DNA of 64,000 bases from Phoronis australis. Its lineage: Eukaryota > Phoronida > Phoronidae. Every line of letters starts with the position of its first letter. The first letter of the stretch is position 1. The stretch spans positions 64,942 through 128,941 of the forward strand of contig NMRA01000432.1 of the NCBI GenBank assembly GCA_002633005.1, written 5' to 3'. Under the pieces are notes generated by a model. The model worked only from the letters and a program-made list of their open reading frames with translations. It did not search any database and had not been told where the DNA came from. A program made the translations under genes and the position numbers. Of the stretch, positions 22,948 to 38,300 are shown in pieces.

Positions 22948-23233
22948 CCTTCGCAATAACTTTTTACTTCTTGCGGGCCTGTCATTTCAATTTACCAGGC
23001 TCAGCGGCCACTTGGGGGCACGTGAGACATGAGAGAGTCCCCGTGAAGAGAATCAGTGCAGCGCTCCTCGCGGACATTTCTGAAACCACCATTCCCATGA
23101 TGCTTGCTGTTCGTAGAGAGCGCATGGGCATGTGGTGTTTCCGGGATGTGATTTGTCCCATTGTGTTCTTTTCTGGAATATCAATGTTTTCGCGCCGACG
23201 AAAATGATTAATTGAGATTTGCATTGTCAAATC
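22948..23233 (+). promoter_or_regulatory. Probable 5' UTR/promoter-proximal region of the AF10/AF17 gene
   Basis: More CpG-containing than its surroundings. The in-frame TGA at 23213 lies seven codons before the ATG at 23234, so translation starts there. No TATA box is obvious; the transcription start is not resolved. Confidence 0.35.
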
Positions 23234-23351
23234 ATGTCGAAGATGAAAGCCATGGTGGGTGGATGTTGTGTATGTTCCGATGAACGAGGTTGGGCAGAGA
23301 ATCCGCTTGTTTACTGTGACGGGCAGGGGTGTAACGTCGCTGTGCATCAAG
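23234..23351 (+). CDS. MLLT10: AF10 exon 1 (residues 1-39): first half of PHD1
   Basis: ATG follows an in-frame stop at 23213. Reads GGCCVCSDERGWAENPLVYC, identical in most positions to human AF10/AF17. Donor G|GTAATT, phase 1. Confidence 0.93.
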
Positions 23352-26300
23352 GTAATTTTGCACCTCGGAAACATTCGTAAATAATGAAAAATACGTTTCG
23401 ATATGTTGTTCATGCTTCTATTTATCTTTTCTAGCATGCTACGGCATTGTGCAAGTCCCGACGGGGCCATGGTTCTGCAGAAAGTGCGAGTCACAGGAGC
23501 GCGCTGCACGCGTGGTAAGGCGGCCATTTTGAAGTTACACCTGAATTCGACCGCTATTTATACTGCCATCAGTGATCGAACTTCTCATTTTCTCATGAAC
23601 GTGATTTCAAGTAAGCCGTTCTTTTCATACTGGAAATAGACATCCCACTGCCTTATAATTCAATCAGTTAGAAGTTCAGAAGTAAAAAAGCAGTGAAAGT
23701 AGGTCATGTTTTCACATGGGAGATAATTTTCTGTTGGAATCCCCTGTGTTTATTTTGACATGTCTTCTTCCAGAAGTGTGAGCTGTGCCCCCACAAAGAT
23801 GGTGCATTAAAAAGAACAGATAATGGAGGTAATCGTGTTAATTCATTTAAGATATTTTATTAGCATTTCCTCACCAGGCTTACTTTCAAACCATGACTGA
23901 AACCGTTCTTTACAAACAATAACAATTGTAAACCCTGAAGATAACTCCTGATGGAATCTATGGAAATACTGCCAATACACTGTAAGGATTCACGTGAGCT
24001 TTTAAAATTCCAGATTAGTCTGGCAGACACAATCATGACTTCAAAAGCGAGTCCATTGAAAGCTTGAATTTGTTTTTTTTTCAACTGGACAACTTTTAGG
24101 ATTTTTCCAAAAGTTAAACGAATGAAATTGTTAATAAGAAACAGAATCTTCAGTGAATGTTCTGAGCCAGTTTTACTCATTGCTTTGTTGAACATTGTCA
24201 GGCTGGGCTCATGTTGTGTGTGGGCTGTACATACCAGAGGTCCGCTTCGGTAATGTGACAACCATGGAACCCATTTTGCTCAAGTATATACCTCACGACC
24301 GATTCACCAAGGTAGGCTATCAGTCTTTCCTCTTAGACTTGTAGTTACAAATTTGTTTGTGTTTTTTTTTTCTCTCTGTACATTGTTACTATTTGCAAGG
24401 AAACCTGACATTGGACACGTGATTTTGGCTTTATTTGACTGTGCAGGCACATTCAGAACACATTCTTTATCTTAAGTACAATCCTCATTTTTAAAAGAGT
24501 TCCCACCATGCATTTTCTTAGTTTTTGAGGTTTCATATAGTTAACATGAAATGAATGCCTTGAAATCTAACTAAATAAGCATTTTTGTGCCAAATAGTCA
24601 CATTTTTTTAAATTTGAAGAAAAATTAGTTATTTTCAAGTTTCCTGCCAAAAGATGTAATGGGTGGAAGATGTTTGGTCACTTACCAATCAATTGCATTG
24701 GCGGAACAGAGGAGATCAGAAGACAAGGATGAGTTTGAGCAAGAACTGGACATTTATAATGCTGACAGGGGAGAGTGGATACGGGCATCACACTCAAATA
24801 CTTTAAGAATCAGACAATGAATTCAATTTCCCACTTCATCGGCTTTGAGGCCGTAACTCAACCCTCTTGCTTGAGAAATGTTGCAGACATATGTGAGCCA
24901 CAGCCAACTGAACCAAGGGATGGTCAATATTCGCAAAATAGACACTTGATAATCACTGACAAAAGGCACTGTAAACCTTGGTCACTCATATTCACTATTG
25001 CCATGATGGAATGAGCACAGTCTAAACACAATACATAAGCCAACGTGTCGTAGGGCCGGGGTCGAGGGCCTGGCATCACTCACCCTAGGATGGAAGCAGT
25101 TTGTTCGTTATATATAACATTTGCAAATACATTTACAAAGTGGCGAGTCCTTCATGGTAACGCCGATTTTGTGTTTGGTTGAAACACGATTCTTTGAAAT
25201 GTGCCAAACAAAGTGTGGTTCCGACTGAATCGCATGTTCCACACTGACATTCCACATACTCGTGCGGCGCACAAAGCGATACCATTTCAGCGCAACTTTT
25301 ACGTATTTAGGAAATTTGAACACAGAGACGTTCCCAGTCAAGTTGCTGTCACTACAGCCTCTACAAAAGCACCTTTTCATGTCTGACAAAGGCGGCTCTC
25401 CGCGGCCTTTCCTCACAGCTCCTCACTATAAAAATAACAACGGCGGAGATGGTCTTCCACCCATCACGTACAATTCTGATAACAGAAAAGTATTTTTTTA
25501 AATCTTGGCTTGTTTCTTAGCTACAGGTGTACTGAAGCCTATTTAATCTCTTAGGATGTATTTAAAAAATTCTTTTTGAGACTCAGGGTCATGGTGGGAA
25601 CTCCTTAAAGGGAGAAACAAATGGTTTTTGTTGACACCTTTTGTAAAATCATAGATCCCAGGTTTAATCATAGAAAGAGGTTTTCTGCGTTACTGTTCTT
25701 CTTGCATGTATTTGCAATTCATACAACAACGCAAAGTGACATAAACAGCCCAGCAAAAAGCTCATGTTATGGTTCTGCATTTTCGTCCATTCAGCTGAAT
25801 GTCAGTGAATTCAGAGTCGAGATGTGTGTTTTTTGCTGGGCTGCTTGTTACTTTCTATTGTTGCACGGATTGTTAAAAACTCCAGGGCAACAATAATTAA
25901 CATGGACAAATGTCTCCATGACAACCAAGTATCTATAGTCTTACTCAAAGTAACATGAAATACGGTTGCTTTAGGATTGTAAACAAATTTGATTTTGATA
26001 GCTGTTGTGCTCATCAAATATTGCCCAAAAGTCTCCCAACAACACAAAGCCCTGCTGTTTGTTAACACACCCTTTCTGTTGAGTGAGTCACCTGTCAATA
26101 GTATCATTTTGAAGTTTTGAGCATATTTATTCAATGTTATGCTGTGTAAAAATGAGATTGTGTAAGAAAATTTTTGTCAGAATGTGAGATTAATCCAGTG
26201 TATAAGCCGGCAGCAGGCCAGACTAGAGTCCTCACTCCGGTCGAAGACAAACTTGTCAAGTTGTGCAGGGCCGCAAACCAATGAGAGAATCAATTGTATT

Positions 26301-29300
26301 AGAAGACCTGCCATAAGTTTACCAAAACTTAACAAATTTGCTGCTTATCTTGCCTAAAATTCTGAAAGTTCATGTGTGGGTGTATGGGTGACCTGCTGAC
26401 ACAAGTTTTAATACAGAAAGTTTGTTGACTTCTCTTTAATGGACTATTTCTCTTGGCTATCAAAAACAACATTTAATCAAAAAGCACACGGTCAAGTCTC
26501 GACAACATAGGTTTAATGTCGTGAATCACATGAACAGATCCACCTTGATATCAAGTTTCAGAAAAACTGTGGATTGACAGCTGGTTACCTAGTTACCTCG
26601 ACATGTGAGAGAAAGTCATCTTAATTAGAGTACATGGAGTCGTCAATTCTCATAAGCTCAAGTGACCGCCACCTGTCGAAATTTCTTGTGGCATGTTCGT
26701 CAGTTTTGAAGGCAGAGGTGTTTCCATTTCGTCAAATTTCGCAAAAATCAATTTCTGAGAAGAACTGTTTCATTATTAGTATGGTTGGCCACTACTGAAA
26801 AGTTGTACTCATGGCATTGGTGAAATTACTGTTTTGTAAATTATTTTTGTGTACATCATTTCACTCAACTGTTTCAGTCACCAGTCACCCAGTGTTCACA
26901 CCTGGTTTATGTTCACGTTTCAGGTGTGCTACATCTGTGAACAACACAGTCGAGCTGGTAAGGCTGCCACTGGTGCCTGCATGCAGTGCAACAAACCTGG
27001 CTGTCGACAATTCTTCCACGTCACCTGGTAATTATTCCAAGCTGTGATAGAACCAGTAATGTTGCATCGATGGATATTATGTGAGGCCCTGTCGGCGTGC
27101 TACGATTTTTGTAAAGCAGTCATCGACCAATGGTTGAGCACCCCTTCACATGGTGGGGTCACCCCATTGCAGTTGTGCCAACAAGTGTCGAGAGTTGCTA
27201 CAGTTTGTATGTAGAGTCCTAGTCACTAGTCATGGCATACTGCCGGTGTCCCTGTGATGAGAACTTGGATGTCTCAAGGAAATTATAAGTAAATGATCTT
27301 GTGTATGGATAATTAAGAGGCTCGGAATTTTTGTCCGCGGCCATAAAAATGAATTTATTCGGATTTCAGCTTGAAAGGGTCCTAAATTTAAGCTATTGAC
27401 CTTAATAATCTTTGTTTCTGGCCCTAAACTCCAGTTTTCAGTCATTGAGGATGTTTTTAAATCCTTTTCTCAAAGGTCGCGAACAAATTTTTATCGGCAT
27501 TTCGAGTTTACTGCTGTCAGCATTTCGGTTTATAGCGATAAAACTCGGGTAATAGTTCGTGAAGTCAGGGGTAGTTCTGCATTTTTTCACAGGGGTACAA
27601 TTCAATGCATTTCTTTTGCTGCAGTGGTACTTTTCTGTGCCATCTACTGTTTGAATGGAGAACCTGCCAAACGGTTCCATCGAGAGGAGGGTAAATATAA
27701 TTGAATTATATCGTGACTGCTGCCATTTCGCAAGTCCCAAAACTGAGAATGTGGGAAGACTGTTTTCAATAGAATTTGGCTGAAGGTCGAACTGTACCAA
27801 GACCTGGGTAGCGGAATGCTAGTAAAGTACACATAAAGCGTTATGTTTTGTATGCAACAAAGAAATTTTTCTGATAAAGATGGACCTGGGTGCTAGGAAA
27901 ACGCTTGCGTCTTCAGCAAAACACATCAGGTGATGGCTATGAAACCATCAAACATTCTTTGTAAGTCGTTCGCAGTGACTGCTTATTGACAAGAATTGTT
28001 TTCAAGACACTGATTGCTGGCTGAGAACTGTTCTAAAGACACTGACTGCTATTGATACGAACTGTTTTTAAACACTGACTGCTTATTGATCACACACTGA
28101 TTGTTAAATAAGAGACTTACACTTGTAGTTTTGCATTTAAAGTTAATTATAACTAAAGCAAACTTGAAGGTGGTAATACAGTCGTATGCATTGTATTTGA
28201 TTTCATTATCATGTTGTCATCATGCACTCTTTTGCATGCAAGCAGTCATTGACAAAGCCATATATTAGTATTAATTAGCCCTAAAAAGAACTGAAATTGG
28301 GTTGTCAAAAGTTTGTATGAACCATGTGCACTCCTTAGTAGCCATTTTCATCAGCTTATCTGTTTTGACGTCAGCGTCTTTGTGTGCCAAACTGCTTGAA
28401 GGATGGTTATAAATTTTTACAGATGTACTTCTATTGAGGTGTTTGCAATTCACGTGCATTTTCTGTCCTAATGCTGTTGCGATCCCAACTGCTATTACGA
28501 GAACCAATTATTTTTTTTCTCTCTCTCAATGTCTTTCATTTTCTTGAGCAGTCTGAGAGAGTACGGCTGATGTTGATTTTGGAATGAGCCCAACTAGTGT
28601 GGACTCCCTTGGTTGCAGTTAGGTTTTCTTTGCGTATTTGCCAATTTCACGGTTCTATCAGGGAGATGACTGCGTTTGCCTTCTTTCAAAAGGATTTGAC
28701 TGATGACGTGTGCCGTTACGGCGTTTTTATTTCATACGTTACATGATACTAATTAACATTATTTGTTAACTAGCATTTTGAACATTTGGCATCAGTTCAT
28801 TGTTGGCTTAGGATACAAACCATCACATTGTTAACTCAGCTTTTTGAACAATACACTATTTCAAATGAGTTTGAATTTTCTATAGGGGAGAGAACTGGCT
28901 ACTAGTAATAGTAGTATTAGTATGGTTATTATTGGTATTAATGTCATGTTTTAATGCTGACCATTGATGTTCCAGTGCCCAGTCTGTTGGTCAGCTGTGT
29001 GAGGAAGCTGGACAGTGTGGCAATGTCAAGTATTGTGGCTACTGCGTCCATCACTACAAGAAACTGGTGAGTGCCTATGGTCTTCTGGTCAAACAGTAAT
29101 ATTATGTACACTTTTTGTTTGTCGTTTTGTGTAATAACAGTAACGTGAGTCAACTGAAACTGAATCCATCCAGTTGAACACTAAGATGTGTGCAATAAAC
29201 CAAATGCAACGAAACCTTATTGAGTGAAAGGAAATTTTTAGAAAATCGGTGGTTTTTTCATAGCTAAACTTGGCTTTGTCATGAGTGGATACCGTGCAAT

Positions 29301-32300
29301 GCATAGCAGGGTGGCTCTGTTTTATAACAGACCAAAAAAATAACAAGTATGTAACACTTCACAATACTGCAGCAGTTGAATGTTACTTATTTTTTAACCA
29401 ATGTGATTTTATGTCCAAAAAGAACCCACAAGGGCACTCTTTCTTTATGAGGGATCTCAAAAGTCCTGGCCACGACAAACACTAAATTGTTCCATGTCAT
29501 CTGCTATCGACGTAACATGGTGTCAAACCCTTGCATGATTATGGTGTTGTTATCATGCAACTCTGTGTTTGTTCTGCAGAGGAAAGACTCCAGTGTTAAA
29601 GTTATTCCCCCATTCCAGCCTATACCCAATGACAATGCTACCCCGGAGTCAACCCCAGAGAAGAAGTTAAAGCAAAAGGTATGCTCGAAGAAAAATCCAA
29701 GTTCATGTTCTTTATGCACCCACACTTTTAGATGTTGGTGCATATTGTTGTCATCTCTGTCTGGGCATCCGGTGTCCGCAGCTGTATCTCTTAAACCCCT
29801 TGCAGGATCATAATAAGATGACGTCAGCTGACAACAACGTTTGGGCTGATATGACTGCTGCAGTGCCCCTAGTGACAATTTTAGTTAATTTTTACTGTTC
29901 TTATTCGTCGATTATTTCGGTACTTAATAGATCATGATGTGTGACCTAGAGGCAATTTGTTTACAGGTGTTGCTCTCTCTTGTAGGAATTTTGAAACAAT
30001 GAGCACCCCTAGTATCTGCCATTTGCAATGCTTTCGAAGGACACATACCAACATTCTTGTTCATTAATCGATATTCACAGTAAAGCATTGTGTGAATTTT
30101 TATTCCTTGTCTGGGAGGGAGCTGATGTTGTGTCTGTTGAACTGTTGTTGGCTCTCAAAACACTGAAGACCGAAAATGCCTAAAGAATAAAACCTAACGT
30201 GTACAATGCAAGATATAATTCAAGCATAATTTTAAAATATTGTGGGTGGTTGCATTTTTATGCGCCCACTTATTTATATGTGGACGCATTATGCCGTCAT
30301 CTCCGTCCGTCCGTACGGGCGGCGTCCGTCTGGCGTCCGGCGTCCGCTGCTCTATCTCCAAAACCCTTTGACATATGTTTGGCACATATGTTCCATTCAT
30401 GAATGGGACGGCATGTGCGAACTTTCAGATGGATCTGACTACCGGTGTGCCCCCTAGTGGCAATTTTAGTTTTTTACGCTTACCTTTGTATCTTCAAAAG
30501 TCCTGAACAGATTTTCATGAAATTTGGTATGTAGGCACTTATTAGTGAGATGACGCTATCCTCCCGTTTTCAGATGGATTCGACATAGTTTGCGCCACCT
30601 AGTGGCCATTTTTAGTGTTTTCGAGTGTGTTTTTGTGCGTCAACCCCTGTATCAACCAAACCGCCCAAAGGATGATTGTGAAAATTGGCATGTATATGCT
30701 TACTATGTAGAGGACGGTTGACGATGATTTTCCGACAATTTCGACTACTGTGGCGCCTCCTAGTGGCAGTTTTGTTTTTTTTTCGCCCATTGGTGTATCT
30801 CCTAAACCGTTCGCAGGATCTTTACGAAATTGTGTAAGTATATTTATATGATGTTAACAACGGAAGATGACGACTTTTGGACGGATCCGACTACCGGTGT
30901 GCCCCCTAGTGGCAATTTTAGTTTTTTACGCTTACCTTTGTATCTTCAAAAGTCCTGAACGGATTTTCATGAAATTTGGTATGTAGGCACCTATTAGTGA
31001 GATGACGCTATCCTACTGTTTTCAGATGGATTCGACGTAGTTTGCGCCACCTAGTGGCCATTTTTACTGTTTTCGAGTCTGTATTTTTGCGTCCACCCCT
31101 CTATCAACCAAACCGCTCAAAGGATGATTGTGAAAATTGGCGTGTATGTGCTTACTATAAGGAAGACAGCTGACAATGATTTTCAGACGATTTGGACTAC
31201 TGTGGCGCCTCCTAGTGGCAGTTTTGTTTTTTTGCGCCCATGGCTGTATCTCCCAAACCGTTTGCAGGATCTTTACTAAATTTAGCAAGTGTATTTATGT
31301 GATGTTGACAACGGACGATGACGACTTTAGGATGATTCTGATTACCGGTATGCCTCTAGTGGCAATTTTAGTATTTGCCTCTAGTGGCAATTTTAGTATT
31401 TTACATTGACCTCTGTATTTTCATAGGTCTTCAGGTGTATACTTTGTGTTACTTCGTGACTATGAAGGAAAAGTTCCAAGTAGAAATTTATTTCTGGCAT
31501 TCTAATGCTGTGCTAATCTCGTATGTTGGTAAATTTGTTTTTAATTCTATGTTTCTCTGGTGCTTTAAGCAACTGATGTGCTTGTATTATGAAGATCACT
31601 CACATTTTGAAACCTAGCCTATTGAGGAGACAATGACCATACCTTTCCATTTTGCAAAGTACAACATACTACATATATGCCCTCTACTGGCCACTTTATG
31701 GTACCAATAAACAATCCTAGAAGGATACCTTATACGGTGCAATTGTGGGCGCATTTCAACGCTCTGCGTTGCTCTTGTACATTTCAGCGTAATTAAAAAT
31801 GATGGGTGGTGGGTTGTAGAAATAATTGTAGAAAAATATGGGTGGTGAGTAAAAAATGAAAGTGCTTCCCCCCTCTTGTACAAATTTTGCCTGAACAGCC
31901 CTAAGGAGGCTAAGCACCATTGTCAAAAGTCAGTAGCAGTTAGTGTAGCTGTTAACAGAAATAGCCGTCATGATAGGAAAATGGTATGTTGTCTGATTAC
32001 TTTTGTCTTGTACTCTCTGCTTGCTGTGAGTGACAACCCCTGAACCTCACTGTTTTTGGTTCTTTATTTAGCTTGAAGAGGAGAACAACATTGAGTCTAT
32101 TAAAAAAGAGGAGGACGTGTCCTCTGAATCGCCCATCAGTGTGGGATGCTTGGAGAGCAAAATGGACACATCGGTGGAGAACACTAGGGAATGCAAACCA
32201 GTTAGTGTAATAACTACAATCAGTGCTGAACCAGTTGAGGATGAAATGACGCCCAGCCAGGCACCCTCTGTCTCTCCTCAAAATGCTCAGCATCATGGAA

Positions 32301-35300
32301 GCATACCTCCAAAATCAGAGGGAGTCAACGAGGCGGTTTCCTTGATGACCCCTGCTGCTACCTCTGTTGCCATAGGGACAAGTATTGTTGCCACGCATCA
32401 GGTGCCAACGGTGGTGAACAGTGTTGATTCCACAGTGAAAGAGATTGTCGTGAACTCCACAGAAAGTGAGCTGGTTCCAGATGGCACCGCGATCTCAGGG
32501 CCTAAACCTAAACGTGCAAGGTGAGTGCAAGTGCTTGCAGAAGTGTCAACCTAAATGAAATAAGTGTTCGGTAGGACCTTCTTTGCAAGTCATTGTATTG
32601 AGCCTAATATTTACGATTTGAACTTGGTTAAGTACCAATATTCTGAATTTAAAAATCCTTTTTACAAACCCATAATTGATTGGGTCACATGACTATCTTT
32701 TTTATGCGTCCACATATCTATATGTGAGCACATTATGCTGTTATCTCTCTCTCTCTCTGTCTCGTCTGACTGGCCGCCATCCACTGCTGTATCTCCAAAA
32801 CCCTGCAATGTATTTTTATGAAATTTTGTGGGTATGTACCTATCATAGATGGGTCGGCGTGAGTAAATTTTTGGACGGATCCGACAACTAGGATGTCCCC
32901 TAGTGGCTATTTAATTTTTTATGTTTGCGTCTGTATCTTCAGTGTTCCTTAATGGATTTTCGTGAGATTTGGCAAATAGCTATCTATTAGGAAGGTGACG
33001 CCACCTTCACGTTTTCAAATAGATTTGACATATTTTGGCCATTATTACTGTTTTCTTTTCGAGTCTGGTTTTTGTCATCTGCCCCTGTGTGGACCAAACT
33101 ACTGTAAGGGTGGTCATGAAAATTGACCGATATGTGCCCCCTGGGAAGAGGACCGCTGACAATGATTTTTGGACATCTCCAACTATATTGGCTCCTACTA
33201 GTAGGATTTTTTGCGTCCACGGCTGTATTTGCTAGACCCTCTGCAGGATCTTTATTAAATTTGGCGAGTGTATTTATGTGCATGTGAGAACAAGTGACGA
33301 CAACGTTCAGATGTATCCAACAAGTGCTGTCTTTCCTAGTGGCAATAATATTTTTTTGTATGTAACCGAGTGGAGGTTTTTATAATAACAACAATATTGT
33401 TTTTTTATAGCAATAGTAATATTTTTCAGTCTTGTTTTTGTTGTGTGCCTCTGTGTCAGCCAAACCACTCATAGGATGGCTATGTCTCCTAAATCCTGTT
33501 CAGGATCGTTAAATTTGTCTAGTGTATTTGTATGAAGGTGACAGTGGGTGACGACGATGTTTCGACTCCCACTGTGCCAACTTGTGGCAAATTATTCTAC
33601 TCCATTTTCCTCAGTATCTTTGGAGTTCCTTGGTTGATTTTTTATTTATAAAATTTGACAAATATGTTTCTATGAATGAGATGATGACACTTTTTCGTTT
33701 TCAAGTGAATTTGACATTAGTGCGCGCCTCATAGTGGCGTTTTTTTTTCATTATGCTTTATTCTATTTTTATGCGCCCACATATTTATATGTGGACGCAT
33801 TATGCCGTCATGTCCTTCCGTCCGTCCGTACGGGTGGCGTCCGTCCGGCGTCCGCTGCTCTATCTCCAAAACCCTTTGACATATGTTCATGAAATTTGGC
33901 ACATATGTTCCATTCATGAATGAGACGGCATGTGCGAACTTTCGGACGGATCCGACTACCGGTGTGCCCCCTAGTGGCAATTTTAGTTTCTTACGCTTAC
34001 CTTTGTATCTTCAAAAGTCCTGAACGGATTTTCATGAAATTTGGTATGTAGGCACCTATTAGTGTGATGACGCTATCCTGCCGTTTTCAGATGGATTCGA
34101 CATAGTTTGCGCCAACTAGTGGCCATTTTTAGTGTTTTCGTGTCTGTTTTTGTGCGTCCACCCCTCTATCAACCAAACCGCTCAAAGGATGATTGTGAAA
34201 ATTTTCATGTATATGCTTACTATGTAGAGGACGGTTGACGATGATTTTCCGACGATTTCGACTACTGTGCCGCCTCCTAGTGGCAGTTTTTTTTTTTTCG
34301 CCTATGGCTGTATCTCCTTAACCGTTAGCAGGATTATTACGAAATTTAATAAGTGTATTTATATGATGTTAATAACAGACGATGACAACTTTTGGACGGA
34401 TCCGCCTACCAATGTGCCCCCTAGTGGCAATTTCATTTTTTTATGTTTACCGCTGTATCTTCACAAGTCCTTAACGGATTTTCATGAAATTTGGTATGTA
34501 GGCACCTATTAGTGAGATGACGCTATCCTCCTGTTTTCAGATGGATTCGACATAGTTTGCACCACCTAGTGGCCATTTTTACTGTTTTCGAGTCTGTATT
34601 TTTGCGTCCACCCCTCTATCAACCAAACCGCTCAAAGGATGATTGTGAAAATTGGCGTGTATGTGCTTACTATAAGGAAGACAGCTGACAATGATTTTCA
34701 GACGATTTGGACTACTGTGGCGCCTCCTAGTGGCAGTTTTGTTTTTTTGCGCCCATGGCTGTATCTCCCAAACCGTTTGCAGGATCTTTACTAAATTTAG
34801 CAAGTGTATTTATGTGATGTTGACAATGAACGATGGCGACTTTAGGATGATTCTGACTACCGGTATGCCTCTAGTGGCAATTTAAGTATTTTACATTGAC
34901 CTCTGTATTTTCATAGGTCTTCAGGTGTATACTTTGTGTTACTTCGTGACTATGAAGGAAAAGTTCCAAGTAGGAATTTATTTCTGGCATTCTAATGCTG
35001 TGCTAATCTAGTATGTTGGTAAATCTGTTTTTAGTTCTATGTTTCTGTGGTGCTTTAAACAACTGATGTATAGGATATGCTTGTATTATGAAGATCACTC
35101 ACATTTTGCCCCTAGCCTATTGAGGAGACAATGACCATGCCTTTCCATTTTGCAAAGTACAACATACTTCATATATGCCCTCTACTGGCCACTTTATGGT
35201 ACCAATAAACAACCCTAGAAGGATACCGTATACGGTGCAATTGTGGGCGCATTTCAACCCTCTGCGTTGCTCTTGTTGGATTTCATATTTCTATCGGCGA

Positions 35301-38300
35301 AAACACTTTTAGAATCGTTATGCAAATTGGTAAATGTGTTCCTAGTTGGAAGAGCATTGTTGACGATTTTTGGCCAGTTTGACTACTGTGGCGCACCCTA
35401 GTGGGAGTTTGTTTTTTACGCATCCTCAGCTGTTTTTCCCTGCTAGATCTTTGTGTAATTTAGCAGGTGTTTTTTATGAATATGACTACAAGTGATGACA
35501 TTTGGACTTAACTGACTACCACTTTGCCCGCAGTGCCTCAGTGTACTTTTTATTGGTTGTCAAGCGCGTTCTTATTGAGAGCATTTGTGACTTGCTATGC
35601 GCCCCCTAGGGGTTATTTTACGTTTATTAGCATTGCTCCATTTAGTGAGAGTGTTTAAAATTATAGTAATCATCCCTTGTGCTTACACTATATACGATGC
35701 ACAAGGTGGGCGCATATCAACGCTCTCCATTGCGCTTGTAATAAAATGTAGTAAAAAAGAAAGGTGCATACATACAAAAAGAACAATAACATGACAAAAC
35801 TTTATTTCATATAAATCTTCGGGTGATATCTTAAAAATAATGTTACAGTTTTGAAAAATCTCATTGCATTTTTGTTTGATGCAACTCTAGAGTAGTTTCA
35901 TTTAAATAGTGAAGGTCGATGTAGCCCCTTATGCAAAAGTGGAAGAACACTGCATACAGAATAGTATCTGAAAGTTTCACATGAATCCAATCAACCATTT
36001 GTGAGAAGTTAGTTTGTTAGCAAAATTTGGACTTTGTTCTAGGATCCTACATAGTGGTGAAAAATTTCCTGAGCTGGAGTATGTTATGGATTGTGCAAAT
36101 TGGTGTTTCATGTCTCCTAGATTTGAGCTACAAACCTGAATGGAAATTCAAAATTTTGAGTAAAATTTGGAGATATCAAGTTGATACTCAAACTGTTTGT
36201 CTAGTTTAGTCTATACTCAAACTGTCTGTGTCTAGTTTAGTCTATACTCAAACTGTCTGTGTCTAGTTTAGTCTATACTTAAACTGCCTGTGTCTAGTTT
36301 AGTCTATACTCAAACTGTCTGTGTCTAGTTTAGTCTATACTTAAACTGCCTGTGTCTAGTTTAGTCTATACTCAAACTGTCTGTGTCTAGTTTAGTCCTT
36401 CTTGTGTGGGAGGTGGCCATCTATATGGAGAATATTCTGTTGTTGTCATTGTCCTTGTCCTCTTCCTCGTCACGAATGTTTTAGATTGATATGGACAAGT
36501 GAAAACGATGTGCAAATCTGAAGAATTTTCAAAAGATGTATCCGAACTCTGAAGAAAAAAGTTCTTTTTCGAGACAAATGTGTTAATTTGTATTTTCGAA
36601 TTTCTTAATTCCATGTTTGTATGTACAGTCCTGTGATTCATTAAAAAAAAATTTAATTTTTACTGGCGTAATTTCTGGCATTGTTGACTGACTGTTTGCA
36701 CTTTAGACCTACTGATAAAGAGAAAAAGATCAAAAAGCCCAGAATTCCCAATGCCAATAAAGCCAAAACTGTCAAGGAGTTCCTGTTGAAGCCAGGAGAG
36801 GGTGATGAGTCGTCTCTACTATCACCAACACTCAAGAAGAAGGCACCACGGAAACCTCGTAAGAACAGTACGTCGTCTTCCTTAAATCACGGGTGAGGAT
36901 ATGTTGCAACAAATTGTGCCTTATACAAAGAGTAAATACTGAAATGAATTGAAGAATTCTAGTCAAATACAGTAAAACACAAAAGTAATCTGACAAAATG
37001 CCATTTCCTGTCATGACGGCTAATTCTTTTCACGGCAAAATGTCTGGTTATAACTAAGTTGGGTGCAAAATTCTAATTGCATAATGGCGTAGTCACATTT
37101 GCTAATTTGCCTTCATTCTCAAGACAACTCTTGACGATGAATTCAGCTTCTGCTCCGCCATCATGGGGAATTCCAGGTCATTGTGTCTGAATACTTTTGG
37201 CTTGTACTGTAGGTGACATTCAAGTTGCAGTCTCAGGCCTTTGACCTTTTTACGGATAGCATGAGACGGTGTATGCATAAAGGATTCTGGGATAGAGGTC
37301 ACCTGAAACAGCACCGCTAGTAAACAGATAAACGATCCATAGAGATTATTTTGTTGTTGCAGTATTTCAATCAACTAGAAATTAAGTTGGTCATACAGTA
37401 GTTTTCAAAATATACTTAGCAAAACTCTGTCAAACTTGGATAAAACTCTTGCAAGAAATATTTGGCGGTTTGGTCGAACTTTTGTGGCAACAGGGTTCGT
37501 GTAGAACTTAAGTCAGAGTTTTATACGACTTAATTGTGCCTAGCCACGAATTGTTCATTGGTGCACAGAAAATCGTTGTGAATTTGACAACGTAGACAGA
37601 GCAATGTTTGCCAAGAGTTTATTGAGATTTAGCAAGATCAAAACGGATTTTAGACGAAAAATTAATGGGTGTTCATTTGGGTTTTGTGCGCAGAAACTTC
37701 GTCAGATTTCTACTTCGTCCAGTTTATTTTGAAAACTACTGTAGACACGTGTAAACAGGTGCTTCTACCCGAAGTGAACTGCCGGTTTACTAAGCACATC
37801 ATCTCCTGCTTGACTCTCTGGCTTCTCTATATATTCTCATGTCAAGTCTTTGCCCTGAGATACATTGGCATAAAAAATCTGCTATCGTTCAAAAGTTTAA
37901 TCTCTCTGTCTCACCCCTGTACAACTCTATTTCCACCACTATCATTCAAAAGTTTTATCTCTCTGTCTCACTCCTGTACAACTATTTCCACCACTATCGT
38001 TCAAAAGTTTAATCTCTCTGTCTCACTCCTGTACAACTCTATTTCCACCACTATCATTCAAAAGTTTAATCTCTCTGTCTCTCTCCTGTACAACTTTATT
38101 TCCACCACTATCATTCAAAAGTTTAATCTCTCTGTCTCACTCCTGTACAACTCTATTTCCACCACTATCGTTCAAAAGTTTTATCTCTCTGTCACTCTCC
38201 TGTACAACTCTATTTCCACAACTTTCATCCTTTGTCCTCACTTCCCACCTTCGTTCCTCGTCATTTTCTACCTCCAAGTTTATTTTTATCCTCGCCACCC

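Noticed and set aside
22491-22985. Minus-strand frames through the N block
   Set aside because: Most residues come from unsequenced bases.
36184-36397. Possible CRISPR array
   Set aside because: Units are directly adjacent with no unique spacers; eukaryotic minisatellite.
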